A stretch of DNA of 15,677 nucleotides from an uncultured Clostridia bacterium. GTDB lineage: Bacteria; Bacillota; Clostridia; RUG12999. The DNA lies in NCBI GenBank assembly GCA_949739095.1, contig CATIYX010000196.1:1-15677 (forward strand), written 5' to 3'. Position numbers and translations under genes: made by a program. Within the stretch, counting starts at the first letter, position 1, and each line of letters begins with the position of its first letter. The notes below the pieces were generated by a model. It was not told the origin of the DNA, did no database searches, and worked only from the letters and a program-made list of their open reading frames with translations. Positions 1 to 9,800 of the stretch are shown piece by piece.

Positions 1-10
1 CGAAATGAGG

Positions 11-34
11 TAATTACTGCGAAGCAGTTAATTA
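11..34. repeat. Short bulged inverted repeat at the window edge
   Basis: Arms 11-20 and 24-34 pair around a GAA loop with a single bulged T. No T-run follows, so this is not a convincing terminator. It may belong to the tail of a gene or element lying left of the window. Its function is not known. Confidence 0.35.
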
Positions 35-77
35 TATGAATTTGCATACACACTCCTTTTGTTATGCAATGAATAGA

Positions 78-120
78 AGAAAGACCGAACGGGTCCCCAC
101 CCGTTCGGTCTTTCTGGTTT
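78..120 (+). terminator. Perfect 17-bp hairpin, probable terminator of an upstream gene
   Basis: Arms 78-94 and 99-115 are perfectly complementary around a CCCC loop, with a GC-rich core (ACCGAACGGGT). The tail is only GGTTTT, so the uridine run is weak for an intrinsic terminator. It most likely ends transcription from a gene left of the window. The reverse strand has no T-run after the stem, so the plus orientation is preferred. An attenuator or other DNA-level role cannot be excluded. Confidence 0.6.
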
Positions 121-152
121 TGCATATAAGGAAAAGTAGATTTTATATAGAG

Positions 153-183
153 TGCGCTTTTTTATACAAAGCGCATTTTTTGT
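153..183 (+). terminator. Intrinsic terminator
   Basis: An 8-bp stem, TGCGCTTT at 153-160 with AAAGCGCA at 168-175, closes a 7-base loop and is followed at once by six T (176-181). This is a standard Rho-independent terminator shape. It lies about 40 bases after the hairpin at 78-115, so the two probably act in tandem to insulate the surface-protein operon from upstream transcription. Confidence 0.7.
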
Positions 184-197
184 TTCAAAAACTGATT

Positions 198-206
198 TGG
201 TATAAT
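198..206 (+). promoter_or_regulatory. Extended -10 promoter (TGGTATAAT) for the surface-protein operon
   Basis: TATAAT at 201-206 is preceded by TG at 198-199 with a one-base gap, which is the extended -10 arrangement of sigma-A promoters. The best -35 candidate, TTGTTT at 180-185, gives only a 15-base spacer and overlaps the terminator tail, so the extended -10 would carry most of the recognition. Transcription would start near 212-214. A second TATAAT at 256-261 has no -35 partner at 16-18 bases. Confidence 0.5.
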
Positions 207-453
207 GTAACATCGTTTGTACATTTTGTGTCTTCCTTTTTTTTCAGGCACACTGTATAATTGTTATATATTTACTTTATAAACAACAAAAAGCATTTAG
301 ACGAACCAAAAGAAAGGGGATAGTATGTAAAACAAGAGCGGAATAAGAAGCATAATAAAAATGTATGAAGAAATATACATTTTGTACACAAAGAAGCCAT
401 ATGGAGAAAAATATGGTGGACCCACATAATCAAAAAAAGGAAGAGGGATTAGA
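207..453 (+). other. Long AT-rich 5' leader of the surface-protein operon
   Basis: If transcription starts near 213, the leader is about 240 bases. It contains two small perfect inverted repeats (361-366 with 375-380, and 397-402 with 411-416). It also contains a Shine-Dalgarno-like AGAAAGGGGA (311-320) followed at 325 by an ATG whose next codon is TAA. No coding region of useful length and no riboswitch class that I recognise is present. Confidence 0.35.
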
Positions 454-3117
454 ATGAAAAAGCTTTTATCAGCGGCGATTGCTATTTGCATGGTTTTGGG
501 GAGCATGTCAGCATTTGCAGTAACAGACAAAGTGGTTTTTGACATCACATCGCTTGGCATTGTGACAGGAGATGAACAGGGAAATTTATTGTTAAATGAA
601 GAAATTACACGGGCAGAGTTTGTAAAGATGATGATAAACCTGCGGGGATATGCTGAAATCAGTGAAATGAATAGCGGCAACGAACTGTTCAGCGACATTC
701 CAGAGGGACATTGGGCAAAGGGCTACATAAATTTTGCGGCAAGCATTGGTATGTTTGAAGGATATCCCGATGGAAATTTTGGACCAGAGGACAAGGTGCT
801 GCTGCAGGATTGTATCAAAACGGTTGTAAAAGCGTTGGGATATGATGTAGTAGCGCAGCAAAAGGGGGGGTATCCAAACGGATACATTATGGTGGCAACA
901 GAACAGCAACTACTTAAAGATATTACAGCGAGTTATAGTGCTCCTGCTGTGCGCGGCGATGTGATGACGTTGTTATATAATGCGTTGGACGTGGAACTTC
1001 TACAGGAAAGCACAAGTAATGGTAGGGTGATTTACGAGGAGTCGGACGATACGTTCCGCAGTCTACTAACGGACAAAAATGACATGGTCATGATAAAAGG
1101 TATTGTAACAACGAACAATGAAACATGGTTAGGAAATGAAATAACGGGACTGCGTGACGATGAGGTAGAAATTGATGGTATGATATTTGCAGTCGGTAAA
1201 ACCAATGCGGCGGACTACATAGGACAGGAAGTACAGATATATTGCTATGAGAACGAAGCGGAAAACCGCTGGGAAATCATCAATGTTGCACCAACAAAGA
1301 AAAATAATGTTGTGACTATAGCAGCGGATGAGTATATGAACTATAGCGGTTCAAGAATTGAATATGAACGCGAAGGCAGAAAAGAATATATTTCGGTATC
1401 GCAAGATGCAGTATATTTGTATAATAACCGTATGGTACCGATATTTGACGTTGGTTATATCAATGACAACAGCACCGATATTTATGCAGTGGATAATAAT
1501 GGTGATGAAATATATGACTATATTTTTGTCAATACCTATGTCAGTGTTGTTGTTGATAAGGCATATAGTAACGGAAACCTATATTTTAAAAATGAATTTA
1601 GCTTAAATGGGAGAAACTTTTTAACATTAGATGAAGAGGACGATGACCAGCATTTTACGATTGAAAATGCAACAGGAGAGACATTAAAGTATGCCGATAT
1701 CAAAGCGAACGATGTTGTTTCTGTTTTCAGCAGTGAAGATGGAAAAGAATTAAAACTTATTGTATCGGATAAAAAGGTGCAAGGTACTATTCGAGAATTG
1801 CGTTCGGAAGAAGGCGTTTATATTGACGATACCTACTATGAATTTGCAAACAGTGCGGTGGAAAGCAAGTTGCGGATAGGCGATGTACGTGTGGCATACT
1901 TAAACCATGAAAATAAAGTTGTTTATGTAACAGACGAAGGTATGGAGGATGGAACAACTTTATATGGATACATACAAGAGATGGGACAGCCGGGCGGTTT
2001 CGGTAATGTTCAAGCAAAAATCATTAATAGTGCAGTGATTCGCAATGAAGAGGAAGAAAACGAAAATAAAGATGATGCGAATGTGATTCCGGTGTTGGTT
2101 TGCCAAAATGCCGGAATGAAAGTGGTCGATTTGAATGGAAAAGTGAATTATAACGGTGTGAGCATGAGTGCAGAAAAATTCATGGAAGACTTTGGCAGCG
2201 GTCCAGTGAAATATCAGCTCGACAGCACAGGAAAACTAAAAACGATTGATGACCCAGAGCAGCGGGGCGGTCAGTCCGGCGTACAAATTAAATACAATGC
2301 GAAAGATAAAGTGTTTGGCGGATATGTGGCATATGGTGGATTCCGGATTGACGACAACACGAAGGTAGTCTGTGTACCAACAAATCTGGATGCAACGGAA
2401 GAGGATTATATGGTACAATTGCGAATTGATAATAAAGACGCAAACAGACAGTATTATGCACAGGGCTATGAATATGATGAAAACAGCAAAGCAGTGAAAT
2501 TCCTGGTTATTTCAGACCAGATGAAAGCGGATGATATTTTAAATATTGTACCACTGACAAGCAAAATTGGTCTGGTGTCCAGCGCTACACAAGTAACAGA
2601 TGAAACAGGAGAAACTGTTTATCGAACAGAGCTGTTGTATGACGGCGAACTGATTACGCTGATGTCAAACAACATCGTGCAGGGAAAAAATGACGCCATC
2701 ACACAGCTTAAACGCGGCGATTTGATTTGGTTCTCTAAAAATAATAACGGACTGATGGACAATGCACGTATCATTAAAAGTCTGAAATCGGATAACGAAA
2801 GTATGCAGGAAAATAAGGACAGCGATGAAGAGACGCTGTTTGGATATGTGAAAGAACTGTCGTTTAATGATGTGGATGTGGCAAACAACCGGACAGTGCA
2901 TACGGTAAAACTAATGATAGAAAATGATAAGACAGAGGATGTGCTTATTCCGGCGAGAACACTGCCAAGTATTTATATTTATGATAGTGCAGCGAAAACA
3001 GTGAAAGTTGGCGGGCTGGAAGATATTCGACCATATACAGGCAGCGCGGCAACGTCAGATAAAGTGTTTGTTGTAAGACCACACCGGAATGTGCGGGTAG
3101 TGGTGATTGTACGCTAA
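454..3117 (+). CDS. Secreted protein with N-terminal SLH domains, candidate S-layer or envelope protein
   Basis: 887 residues. The ATG is preceded by AGGAAGAGGG (439-447... spacing about 6 bases). A Sec signal peptide covers residues 1-22, with a hydrophobic core and a probable cleavage after AFA. SLH repeat 1 (about 26-66) has an intact TRAEF motif. SLH repeat 2 (about 79-131) has the FSDIPEGHWA opening and a YPDGNFGP turn, but its TRAE position reads LLQDC. Repeat 3 (about 139-182) is degenerate. The remaining 700 residues are beta-rich and acidic, with recurring segments of the form G-hydrophobic-V...IDG..Y...IG..V..Y (about 214-270 and 440-494), and match no catalytic family I recognise. 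SLH domains bind pyruvylated secondary cell-wall polymer, so the protein should sit on the outer wall. It is the first gene of the probable operon. A structural S-layer-like role is inference. Confidence 0.85.
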   Translation: MKKLLSAAIAICMVLGSMSAFAVTDKVVFDITSLGIVTGDEQGNLLLNEEITRAEFVKMMINLRGYAEISEMNSGNELFSDIPEGHWAKGYINFAASIGMFEGYPDGNFGPEDKVLLQDCIKTVVKALGYDVVAQQKGGYPNGYIMVATEQQLLKDITASYSAPAVRGDVMTLLYNALDVELLQESTSNGRVIYEESDDTFRSLLTDKNDMVMIKGIVTTNNETWLGNEITGLRDDEVEIDGMIFAVGKTNAADYIGQEVQIYCYENEAENRWEIINVAPTKKNNVVTIAADEYMNYSGSRIEYEREGRKEYISVSQDAVYLYNNRMVPIFDVGYINDNSTDIYAVDNNGDEIYDYIFVNTYVSVVVDKAYSNGNLYFKNEFSLNGRNFLTLDEEDDDQHFTIENATGETLKYADIKANDVVSVFSSEDGKELKLIVSDKKVQGTIRELRSEEGVYIDDTYYEFANSAVESKLRIGDVRVAYLNHENKVVYVTDEGMEDGTTLYGYIQEMGQPGGFGNVQAKIINSAVIRNEEEENENKDDANVIPVLVCQNAGMKVVDLNGKVNYNGVSMSAEKFMEDFGSGPVKYQLDSTGKLKTIDDPEQRGGQSGVQIKYNAKDKVFGGYVAYGGFRIDDNTKVVCVPTNLDATEEDYMVQLRIDNKDANRQYYAQGYEYDENSKAVKFLVISDQMKADDILNIVPLTSKIGLVSSATQVTDETGETVYRTELLYDGELITLMSNNIVQGKNDAITQLKRGDLIWFSKNNNGLMDNARIIKSLKSDNESMQENKDSDEETLFGYVKELSFNDVDVANNRTVHTVKLMIENDKTEDVLIPARTLPSIYIYDSAAKTVKVGGLEDIRPYTGSAATSDKVFVVRPHRNVRVVVIVR

Positions 3118-3190
3118 GCGATGCGACAGAAAATAGGATAGCTTTGGAAACAGAATGGAAAGCTTGAATGAAGTGAAAGGAGAGAAAAAA

Positions 3191-6100
3191 ATGAAACGGA
3201 TTTTAAGCATAGCGATAGTGTTTTGTATGACGTTGAGTTTATGGTTTGCTTTGCCGGTGTCGGCAGATGATGCGTTGGAAGATGAAACGCTGACAAATGC
3301 TGGAGAAGAGATAACGAATATTCAGGATGATACTACACGGACGGAGGATAATGCGGTTGAGGTAGCAAATGTACGACCGGAAAAAATAGCGGTCGGTGAG
3401 GATGCGACTGAGGGCTGGGAAGCGTGGTATGACATTGCATTTGATAGCTTGGAGAGCGAGCAATATACTCTCGGAGCAAATGGAAACTTTACCAATAAAA
3501 CAGATGATGGTGGACTGGCAGCGGAGAAAGCTGCTACAGGAGCCGGAACATGGAGCTCTGCATGGATAGTAGCGAACATGCCGGAAGATAAGGCAATCAG
3601 CGATGGAACTTATTATATGGAATTGGACTTTCAAACCAATGTTACCGGCAGCGGCAAGTTTTATATCAGTTGGCTGGGCGAAAAGGGCATTTTACTCAAT
3701 GCATCGCTGACGTCAAGCAAAAACGATTTCGCGGCGTCTGCTATAGAAGGAAAAGCGGGCGGATGGCTTGGAGTAAATCCGCCGGAATATAAGCAAGGCA
3801 CGCGGACAAAACTTGGTATTGTTTATGATACAGCAGATTCCTCCATTATGTTTTTTAAAGACCGGGATACAACGGACTACTCATACACAAAATACTATAC
3901 GCGCGGCGCAAATGTTGATTCTATGAATCAACTGAGAATAGAGATACAGGGTGATCCTGCTGTAGGAGAATATGGTCGCGTTTATAGCTTTAAGATTTGG
4001 AAAACAGACAGCGGTTTGATTGACAGTTTGGACATATCGGATTTAACGGACGATTTACCTAATGCGATTACCAAAGACTTGACGCTACCAACGGAATTGC
4101 CAAATGGGAGTACCGTAAGTTGGTATAGTTATGATGAAAGTTTAATTGAAAACGATGGTACAGTGCATCTCCCGTCAGGACCAATTACCTGGAAAACGTC
4201 CTCCGTAACCACGAACAATAAGAAGGAGCAAAGAAAGACTTATGCTACGGCCGGCGGGCATTATCGAACGGCGACTCTAGCGGCGACTATCTCTCATCAA
4301 GGGGTAATGCAAGATAAATATTTTGATTTATGGTTCGTACCGAAGGAAATAGTAAATAATAACAATTATTTATACCTTGACCGTGAGACATTTGATAACG
4401 GTAGTGCAGATGTGGACTCGTGGACGGTAACGTCAGGCGGTGAACTTAGTGCGTCTAGTAGAACATCTTCATCTGCATATACTTGGAGCGGCTATGGTAG
4501 GGGGAACTTTGTGCATACAAAATCTGCAGATATCTTTTATTGCACACGAAATTTTGTCACAAAAGGTGATGACAGAAGATTTGGTGCAACAGGAAAAGTG
4601 TTTTTGGAAGTGCCATACACTCTGTCAACAGGCGTCCGGGAATGTTCGGTAGAGGTGCTTGATTCAGAGGGCGGTACTGCATGTACTGTCAGAATAAATG
4701 ACTGGAATAATAAAGTGAAACACCCAGACTATACGTCGATTGCCCATGGATTTGTGACAGTAGGTTGTTCAAACACTGTTGAAGGTGCAAGAGATTTTGA
4801 CTATGTGCAGACCGGCGAAGGATTTGTTCCTGAAAACATGCTTTACGGGCAATATGGCGCACTATCCAGAGATTCTACGTTACATATCTTACGATTTTAT
4901 ATTGATACGGAAACCCGCAGATTGCAGGTATACTTGGACCATGATGCAAAAGGTGATTATACAACTACAACTAATAATAAAAGCCAAAATGTATTACTCG
5001 TAGATAAATACATCTACGCTGATGCAAAAGATGTAAGCGGTATTCGGATTTCACTCGGACCGGGCGGCGCAGTCTCGAGTACAGCTTATTTTGATGATAT
5101 TACCCTGGCAGTGGAAAGCGACAACAAAGCGCTAACCAGACTGGAGTTGGATAAAGCAAATTTCTTAACGTTTGAAAATATCAAAGGGTCAAATGATAAC
5201 CGGCAGAGAGCGGTGGTAGAGGATTTAGATTTGGAACACGTGCCGTTCTATTTAGGAACAAAACTGGTTTCTTGGGCTTCTTCTGACGAGTCAGTTGTTT
5301 CTTCCGCCACCGGTGAGGTGACTCGTGGCAGCGAGGATAAGCAAGTAACACTAACGGCAACGCTTCAAAACGGTGATGAGACAATGGAGGCGGAAATTCC
5401 GATTGTTGTCAAACGTGAATCTACCCAGAATATTGGTGATCCGATGGATAATATTTTCATGGCAGGGAAAGTGACGGCAAGTTCCGGTAACTCATCACAA
5501 AGCAATGTCAATGATGGGAAGCTGGGAACAGCGTGGACAGCGCTTGAGGAAAATTCCGATTTACAAATTGCATTTGCAGAGCCAACAAAGATTTCGCGTG
5601 TCATTTTACACGAAAAGGAAACAAGCACTGGTTATTTGGTGAATGGGTTTGTGATAGAAGCATCAGATAACGGTACAGATTGGAAGACTATAGCAGAAGG
5701 GACGACAATCGGCGATGATGAAGTGGTTGATTTTGAACCGATTGAAACAAAATATATCCGTTATCGTGTGACGTCGCAGGATAAAGGTTATACAGGACTT
5801 TACGAAATAGAAGGATATTATGAGCCGACAGATGAAAACCGTGTGAAAGCGGATATTGAATGGTTAAAAACGCTGCACACAGGAACTGCTGTTTCCGGTG
5901 CGCTGGATTTGCCGGTAACAGGAAAATTTGGGTCTGTTATCCGTTGGGAGTCCTCCAACACGGCTGTGCTCTCCAATGATGGAAAAACATTTACACGTCC
6001 CCAAGAAGATACGCAGTTTACGTTAACAGCAACAGTCAGCAGTGGTTCCTGCACGCAGCAACAGCCATTTCAGAAAAAGGCAACCGGCAGCAGTGGAAGC

Positions 6101-6817
6101 GGCAGTGGCGGAAACGGTGGAGGCGGTAACCGATATCCAGATAAAAATACTGTGAGTTCTAAGGGAAACGGTGGTGCACTTAGCAATAGCGGTGGACTAG
6201 TCAACGTTCTTCCCGGTCAAGGTTCTGGGCTGCCAAGCGCTCCAGCAGACCCGATACCGCAAACAGGAATCTTCCGTGATGTGCCGAAAGGAAGCTGGTG
6301 CTATGAATATGTAGAAGAGTTAGCGGAAAAAGGTATTATCAATGGATATGATGGTGCCTTTTATCCGTCAGAAAGTGTGACGCGTGAGGAGTTTGTTAAA
6401 ATGCTTCTGGGTACGTTGGAAATTGAGCCGACAGAAAAGGCAACAGAGTTCAGTGATGTGAAAGAAAATGAATGGTATACCACATACGTTGCGACGGCTG
6501 CAAAGATGGGGATTGTCGACGGGATTGGCGGCGGCATATTTGGTATTGGACAGACCATTACCAGACAGGACATGGCAGTGATGGTGATACGGGCACTGGA
6601 AGCGGTCGGAAAAGAATTGCCGCAAAACGACGAAGTGAAAGAATTTGGTGATGGCGTGGATATCAGCGATTATGCAAGAGAAGCAGTTGAAACGTTGGTG
6701 CAGGCTGGCGTCATCAGTGGCGATGAAAACAATCAATTTAATCCCAACAATAATTTAACCAGAGAACAAGCGGCAAAAATCATTTGTATATCAGGAGGGA
6801 TTAAAAATGAAAAGTAA
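3191..6817 (+). CDS. SLH-anchored multidomain glycan-binding protein (lectin-like, Ig-like and F5/8 type C modules)
   Basis: 1208 residues from ATG 3191, chosen because GAAAGGAGAG (3175-3184) lies just upstream and the protein then opens with a classic signal peptide (MKRILSIAIV..., cleavage near VSA at about 25). The ATG at 3155 would bury that signal. Order by rough residue: concanavalin/LamG-like beta domain (80-275); atrophied Ig-like module (278-390) with LPNGSTVSWYS; a second lectin-like domain (394-640); an Ig-like module (647-743) with VSWASSDESV; an F5/8 type C (discoidin, CBM32-like) domain (754-878) with DGKLGTAWTA; a third Ig-like module (881-956) with IRWESSN; a Gly/Ser linker (964-1024); and three SLH repeats (1027-1200) with TREEF, TRQDM and TREQA motifs. 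No catalytic domain is visible. It probably binds glycan at the cell surface. It follows the first gene by 73 bases without a terminator, and its 3' end overlaps the lyase gene by 11 bases. The domain calls are from motif reading, and the two lectin-like regions are the least certain. Confidence 0.85.
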   Translation: MKRILSIAIVFCMTLSLWFALPVSADDALEDETLTNAGEEITNIQDDTTRTEDNAVEVANVRPEKIAVGEDATEGWEAWYDIAFDSLESEQYTLGANGNFTNKTDDGGLAAEKAATGAGTWSSAWIVANMPEDKAISDGTYYMELDFQTNVTGSGKFYISWLGEKGILLNASLTSSKNDFAASAIEGKAGGWLGVNPPEYKQGTRTKLGIVYDTADSSIMFFKDRDTTDYSYTKYYTRGANVDSMNQLRIEIQGDPAVGEYGRVYSFKIWKTDSGLIDSLDISDLTDDLPNAITKDLTLPTELPNGSTVSWYSYDESLIENDGTVHLPSGPITWKTSSVTTNNKKEQRKTYATAGGHYRTATLAATISHQGVMQDKYFDLWFVPKEIVNNNNYLYLDRETFDNGSADVDSWTVTSGGELSASSRTSSSAYTWSGYGRGNFVHTKSADIFYCTRNFVTKGDDRRFGATGKVFLEVPYTLSTGVRECSVEVLDSEGGTACTVRINDWNNKVKHPDYTSIAHGFVTVGCSNTVEGARDFDYVQTGEGFVPENMLYGQYGALSRDSTLHILRFYIDTETRRLQVYLDHDAKGDYTTTTNNKSQNVLLVDKYIYADAKDVSGIRISLGPGGAVSSTAYFDDITLAVESDNKALTRLELDKANFLTFENIKGSNDNRQRAVVEDLDLEHVPFYLGTKLVSWASSDESVVSSATGEVTRGSEDKQVTLTATLQNGDETMEAEIPIVVKRESTQNIGDPMDNIFMAGKVTASSGNSSQSNVNDGKLGTAWTALEENSDLQIAFAEPTKISRVILHEKETSTGYLVNGFVIEASDNGTDWKTIAEGTTIGDDEVVDFEPIETKYIRYRVTSQDKGYTGLYEIEGYYEPTDENRVKADIEWLKTLHTGTAVSGALDLPVTGKFGSVIRWESSNTAVLSNDGKTFTRPQEDTQFTLTATVSSGSCTQQQPFQKKATGSSGSGSGGNGGGGNRYPDKNTVSSKGNGGALSNSGGLVNVLPGQGSGLPSAPADPIPQTGIFRDVPKGSWCYEYVEELAEKGIINGYDGAFYPSESVTREEFVKMLLGTLEIEPTEKATEFSDVKENEWYTTYVATAAKMGIVDGIGGGIFGIGQTITRQDMAVMVIRALEAVGKELPQNDEVKEFGDGVDISDYAREAVETLVQAGVISGDENNQFNPNNNLTREQAAKIICISGGIKNEK

Positions 6818-9800
6818 AAAGCTAATTTCCCTTATCTTATCAGCTGTAATGGTAGTCTCCTGTCTGCCCGTATGGGCAGAAGGGGGACTGCCGCAGCAGT
6901 CGGAAGGTGCGATAGAATCGCAGGTGAGTAGTGAAGCGAGAGAGCAAGTAATGAAATTGCTGGAGGAATTAGTGCCGCAGCAAAATGCAGCGCCAATGAC
7001 AGAGCAGAAAGCACCTGATGCAGAAATTGACATGGAACTTGCTGTGCAGGAAGCAGTTCGCGTTTCGGAAGGCGCTTTGAAGCCGGCAAACGGCGGCTAC
7101 TGGCACGAATCTATGGAGCAATATCAAGAGTTTGACTATTCCGACCCCCATTGGGTTTCGGATAAAAATTTCTTTGGAGAGTGGGATGGAACCACATGGG
7201 TGAAAAGACCCAAAATTGACTACTCCTATGGTGATAGTAAATTGCTTGCCGGTGCAGAGGAAGCGGTGAAGGACGGAGACTATGAACTTGCCAAGGAATT
7301 TGTATTTGAATATTATAAAAATAAATTTCAAAATCAGCCCCGTGTGCTTCAAGAGTCGGCGGACCGCAGAGTAGAGCTTCAATCAGTATTACAGTTTGAT
7401 AATATGTTTTTCAATCAAGCAACGGGATTTATGCCGCAGGATATTGTCAGCGTACCCAATGAAGATGATTGGGTTTCTGCAAATGTTATAGAAATAGCAC
7501 AAACAGCGGCAAGTGGAGTGAACAAGGAACAGTGCTTTATCGCAGTGGCACTGAAAAAAGACGGTTACGAGGCAGTTTTTAACAGCAATGACGCAGAGGA
7601 TGAGAATCTGAGACCTTATGTGGAAGCGGTAGTAAATGGCGTCAAAAAAACCTTCTATCCTACACAGGACGTGATGATTTCTGCTGGTTCCAATAATAAA
7701 AAAAATTATGCAGGAGAAAAGACTATTTCTGTGCGGGAGGCGGCAATCGGAGAAGCACAGCCGGTGAATAGCGATACGAAACGTATGTATATCAATATTG
7801 ATTTCACAGGTTTGGTGGCAGGAGATGACATCACAGAAGCGCGACTTTATCTCTATGGGCATAATACCAAACCGGAGGGAAACAAGGATGTTGTATTGTT
7901 TTATACAAATGCCGCTACTTGGAATGAAAACACAGTAACCTGGTCGGCTTTGGAACATTTGATTTTTTCGTTTGACGGTGAATCCGGTCCAAAGTGGGAA
8001 CAACCGGATGGAGCGGGCTACCGGTTTCAAGAGGAAATGAACCGTTTTGAAAAATATGCCCAAGCTATGCGTATGCGGTATCGTTATACCAAGAATGAGG
8101 TCTATGCGTATCATGGACTGCGGACATGGCTGGACTATTACCGTAAAAAGGGTAACATTGAAGGCTATCATGTGAATTTGGATTTGGGGGTTCGGGCGAA
8201 GGAACTACCGATTGACTTGGCATATTATGCAGACAGTGAGTTTATGACGAAAGAGGTATTTACACCAATGCTAAAATTTGCTTGGCAAATGGGTGGTGAA
8301 CTCGTCAGACTTTGGAATGAAAAATCGCTGACTTCCAACTGGGGTTCCTATGAAACAGGTGGTTTGAGTAATTTGGCAATTAACTTTGCTGAACTTTATG
8401 ACGCGTCAGCACCGTTGCAGGAAGGCGCTACGCCGGAAGTCGGTGGCAGGGGCGGCTGGCTTGAAGTTGCTGGTTACCGATATGTTGCAATGGCGGGTGA
8501 AACAACATATGAAGACGGAAGCTGTGCAGAATGTTCTGTAGAATATACCGTAGAAATCATTGAGAAAGCAATGGATATGAAAAAGCTAGCAGATGAGGCG
8601 GGATGGACAGATTTTCAGTTGCCAAGCGCTTTGGGAGAGCTGCTTGTTGGTTTGGCACACTATGTGCTTAATGCAACAGGCCCCAATTTTGTGGATTTCC
8701 AACAGGGAAATGCCGCATCCTACCAGACTAGCTTTATTCCACGTTTACGCCTTCTGAATGAATCCGTTTCCGATCCATTTTTAAGATGGGCGGTTAGTAG
8801 TGGAACGGACGGAAAAGCACCGGAATATACTTCTATTTTGTATCCGGTTGGCGTAAAGGCGATTTTGCGCTCTGGTTGGAGTTCAGATGATACTTATATC
8901 CAAACCAACGCAGACGGTGGTGTGAACAGTCATGGACATCATGATGATATGGCCCTGAACATGTTCGCTTATGGGCAATATTTGTTGGTGGACCCTAAAT
9001 ATATGAACTATGATCAAGATAATCCCTATCGTGCATGGCTCAATTCTAACCGTGCACATAATACAGTGGAAATTAACGATGTTTCGGCAAAAGCGAATAC
9101 ATGGAATTTCAGCAATGAGGTGACGGGACCTAGCGGAGAAACATTGCGTTTTCCCAAACAAAACAGCGGCGTGCGGGGCAGTATTATTGATTCAGAACTG
9201 AATAATGGTTATGACTATCTTTATTTAAACAGTCCAAACTATATGGATTTGTCGATTGGCAATGTGAAATATGCTGATGTGGACTATGACCGTTCCATTT
9301 TGTTTATCCGACCGGGCTATACAATTGTGACAGACTATCTGAAACCACAGAGTGAGCAGGAGACCAAGGTGAATAAATATTCTCAAGGATGGCATTTTCT
9401 GCCGGATGCAAATCCGAGCATTGATGAGGAAACGGGTATTGTGCGAACGAATTTTGCCGGTGGTGCAAACATTCAGGTGGTTCCGGTGCAGCAAAATGAT
9501 GTGATGGAAAAGAATCTGTTAGATGGATGGTATTCCTATGGTACCGGTAATGTGACATCTGCAAAGTATGCGTCCTATGTGAAAAATCAGACAGGTGATA
9601 CCACATTCAGTACACTGTTGCTGCCGGAAAGAGCGGGACAGAAACTGGCGTCTACCACGAAAAACATTGAGCTGGATATTCCGCAAAGCGCAGCAAATGC
9701 GTTCTCGTTAACATTTAAGGACGATACAACTAACACAGAGACCAAAGGTACTTATTATATCCTACTGGATAATGAACAAAAGAAACAACGTGAAGTTGGT

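Noticed and set aside
256..261. Second TATAAT in the first leader
   Set aside because: There is no -35-like hexamer at 16-18 bases upstream and no extended -10 TGn.
3142..3172. Inverted repeat AGCTTT/AAAGCT between the first and second surface genes
   Set aside because: It has only six base pairs, a 13-base loop and no T-run, so it does not support a terminator splitting the operon.
3155..3190. Longer start for the binding protein at ATG 3155
   Set aside because: The strong ribosome-binding site at 3175-3184 fits ATG 3191, and the longer form would put twelve hydrophilic residues before the signal peptide.
7389..8171. 260-codon reverse-strand open frame
   Set aside because: It lies wholly antisense to the lyase, whose protein reads as a well-conserved multidomain enzyme. 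It has no convincing ribosome-binding site or recognisable domain and is rich in Cys, His and Ile, as expected of a shadow frame.
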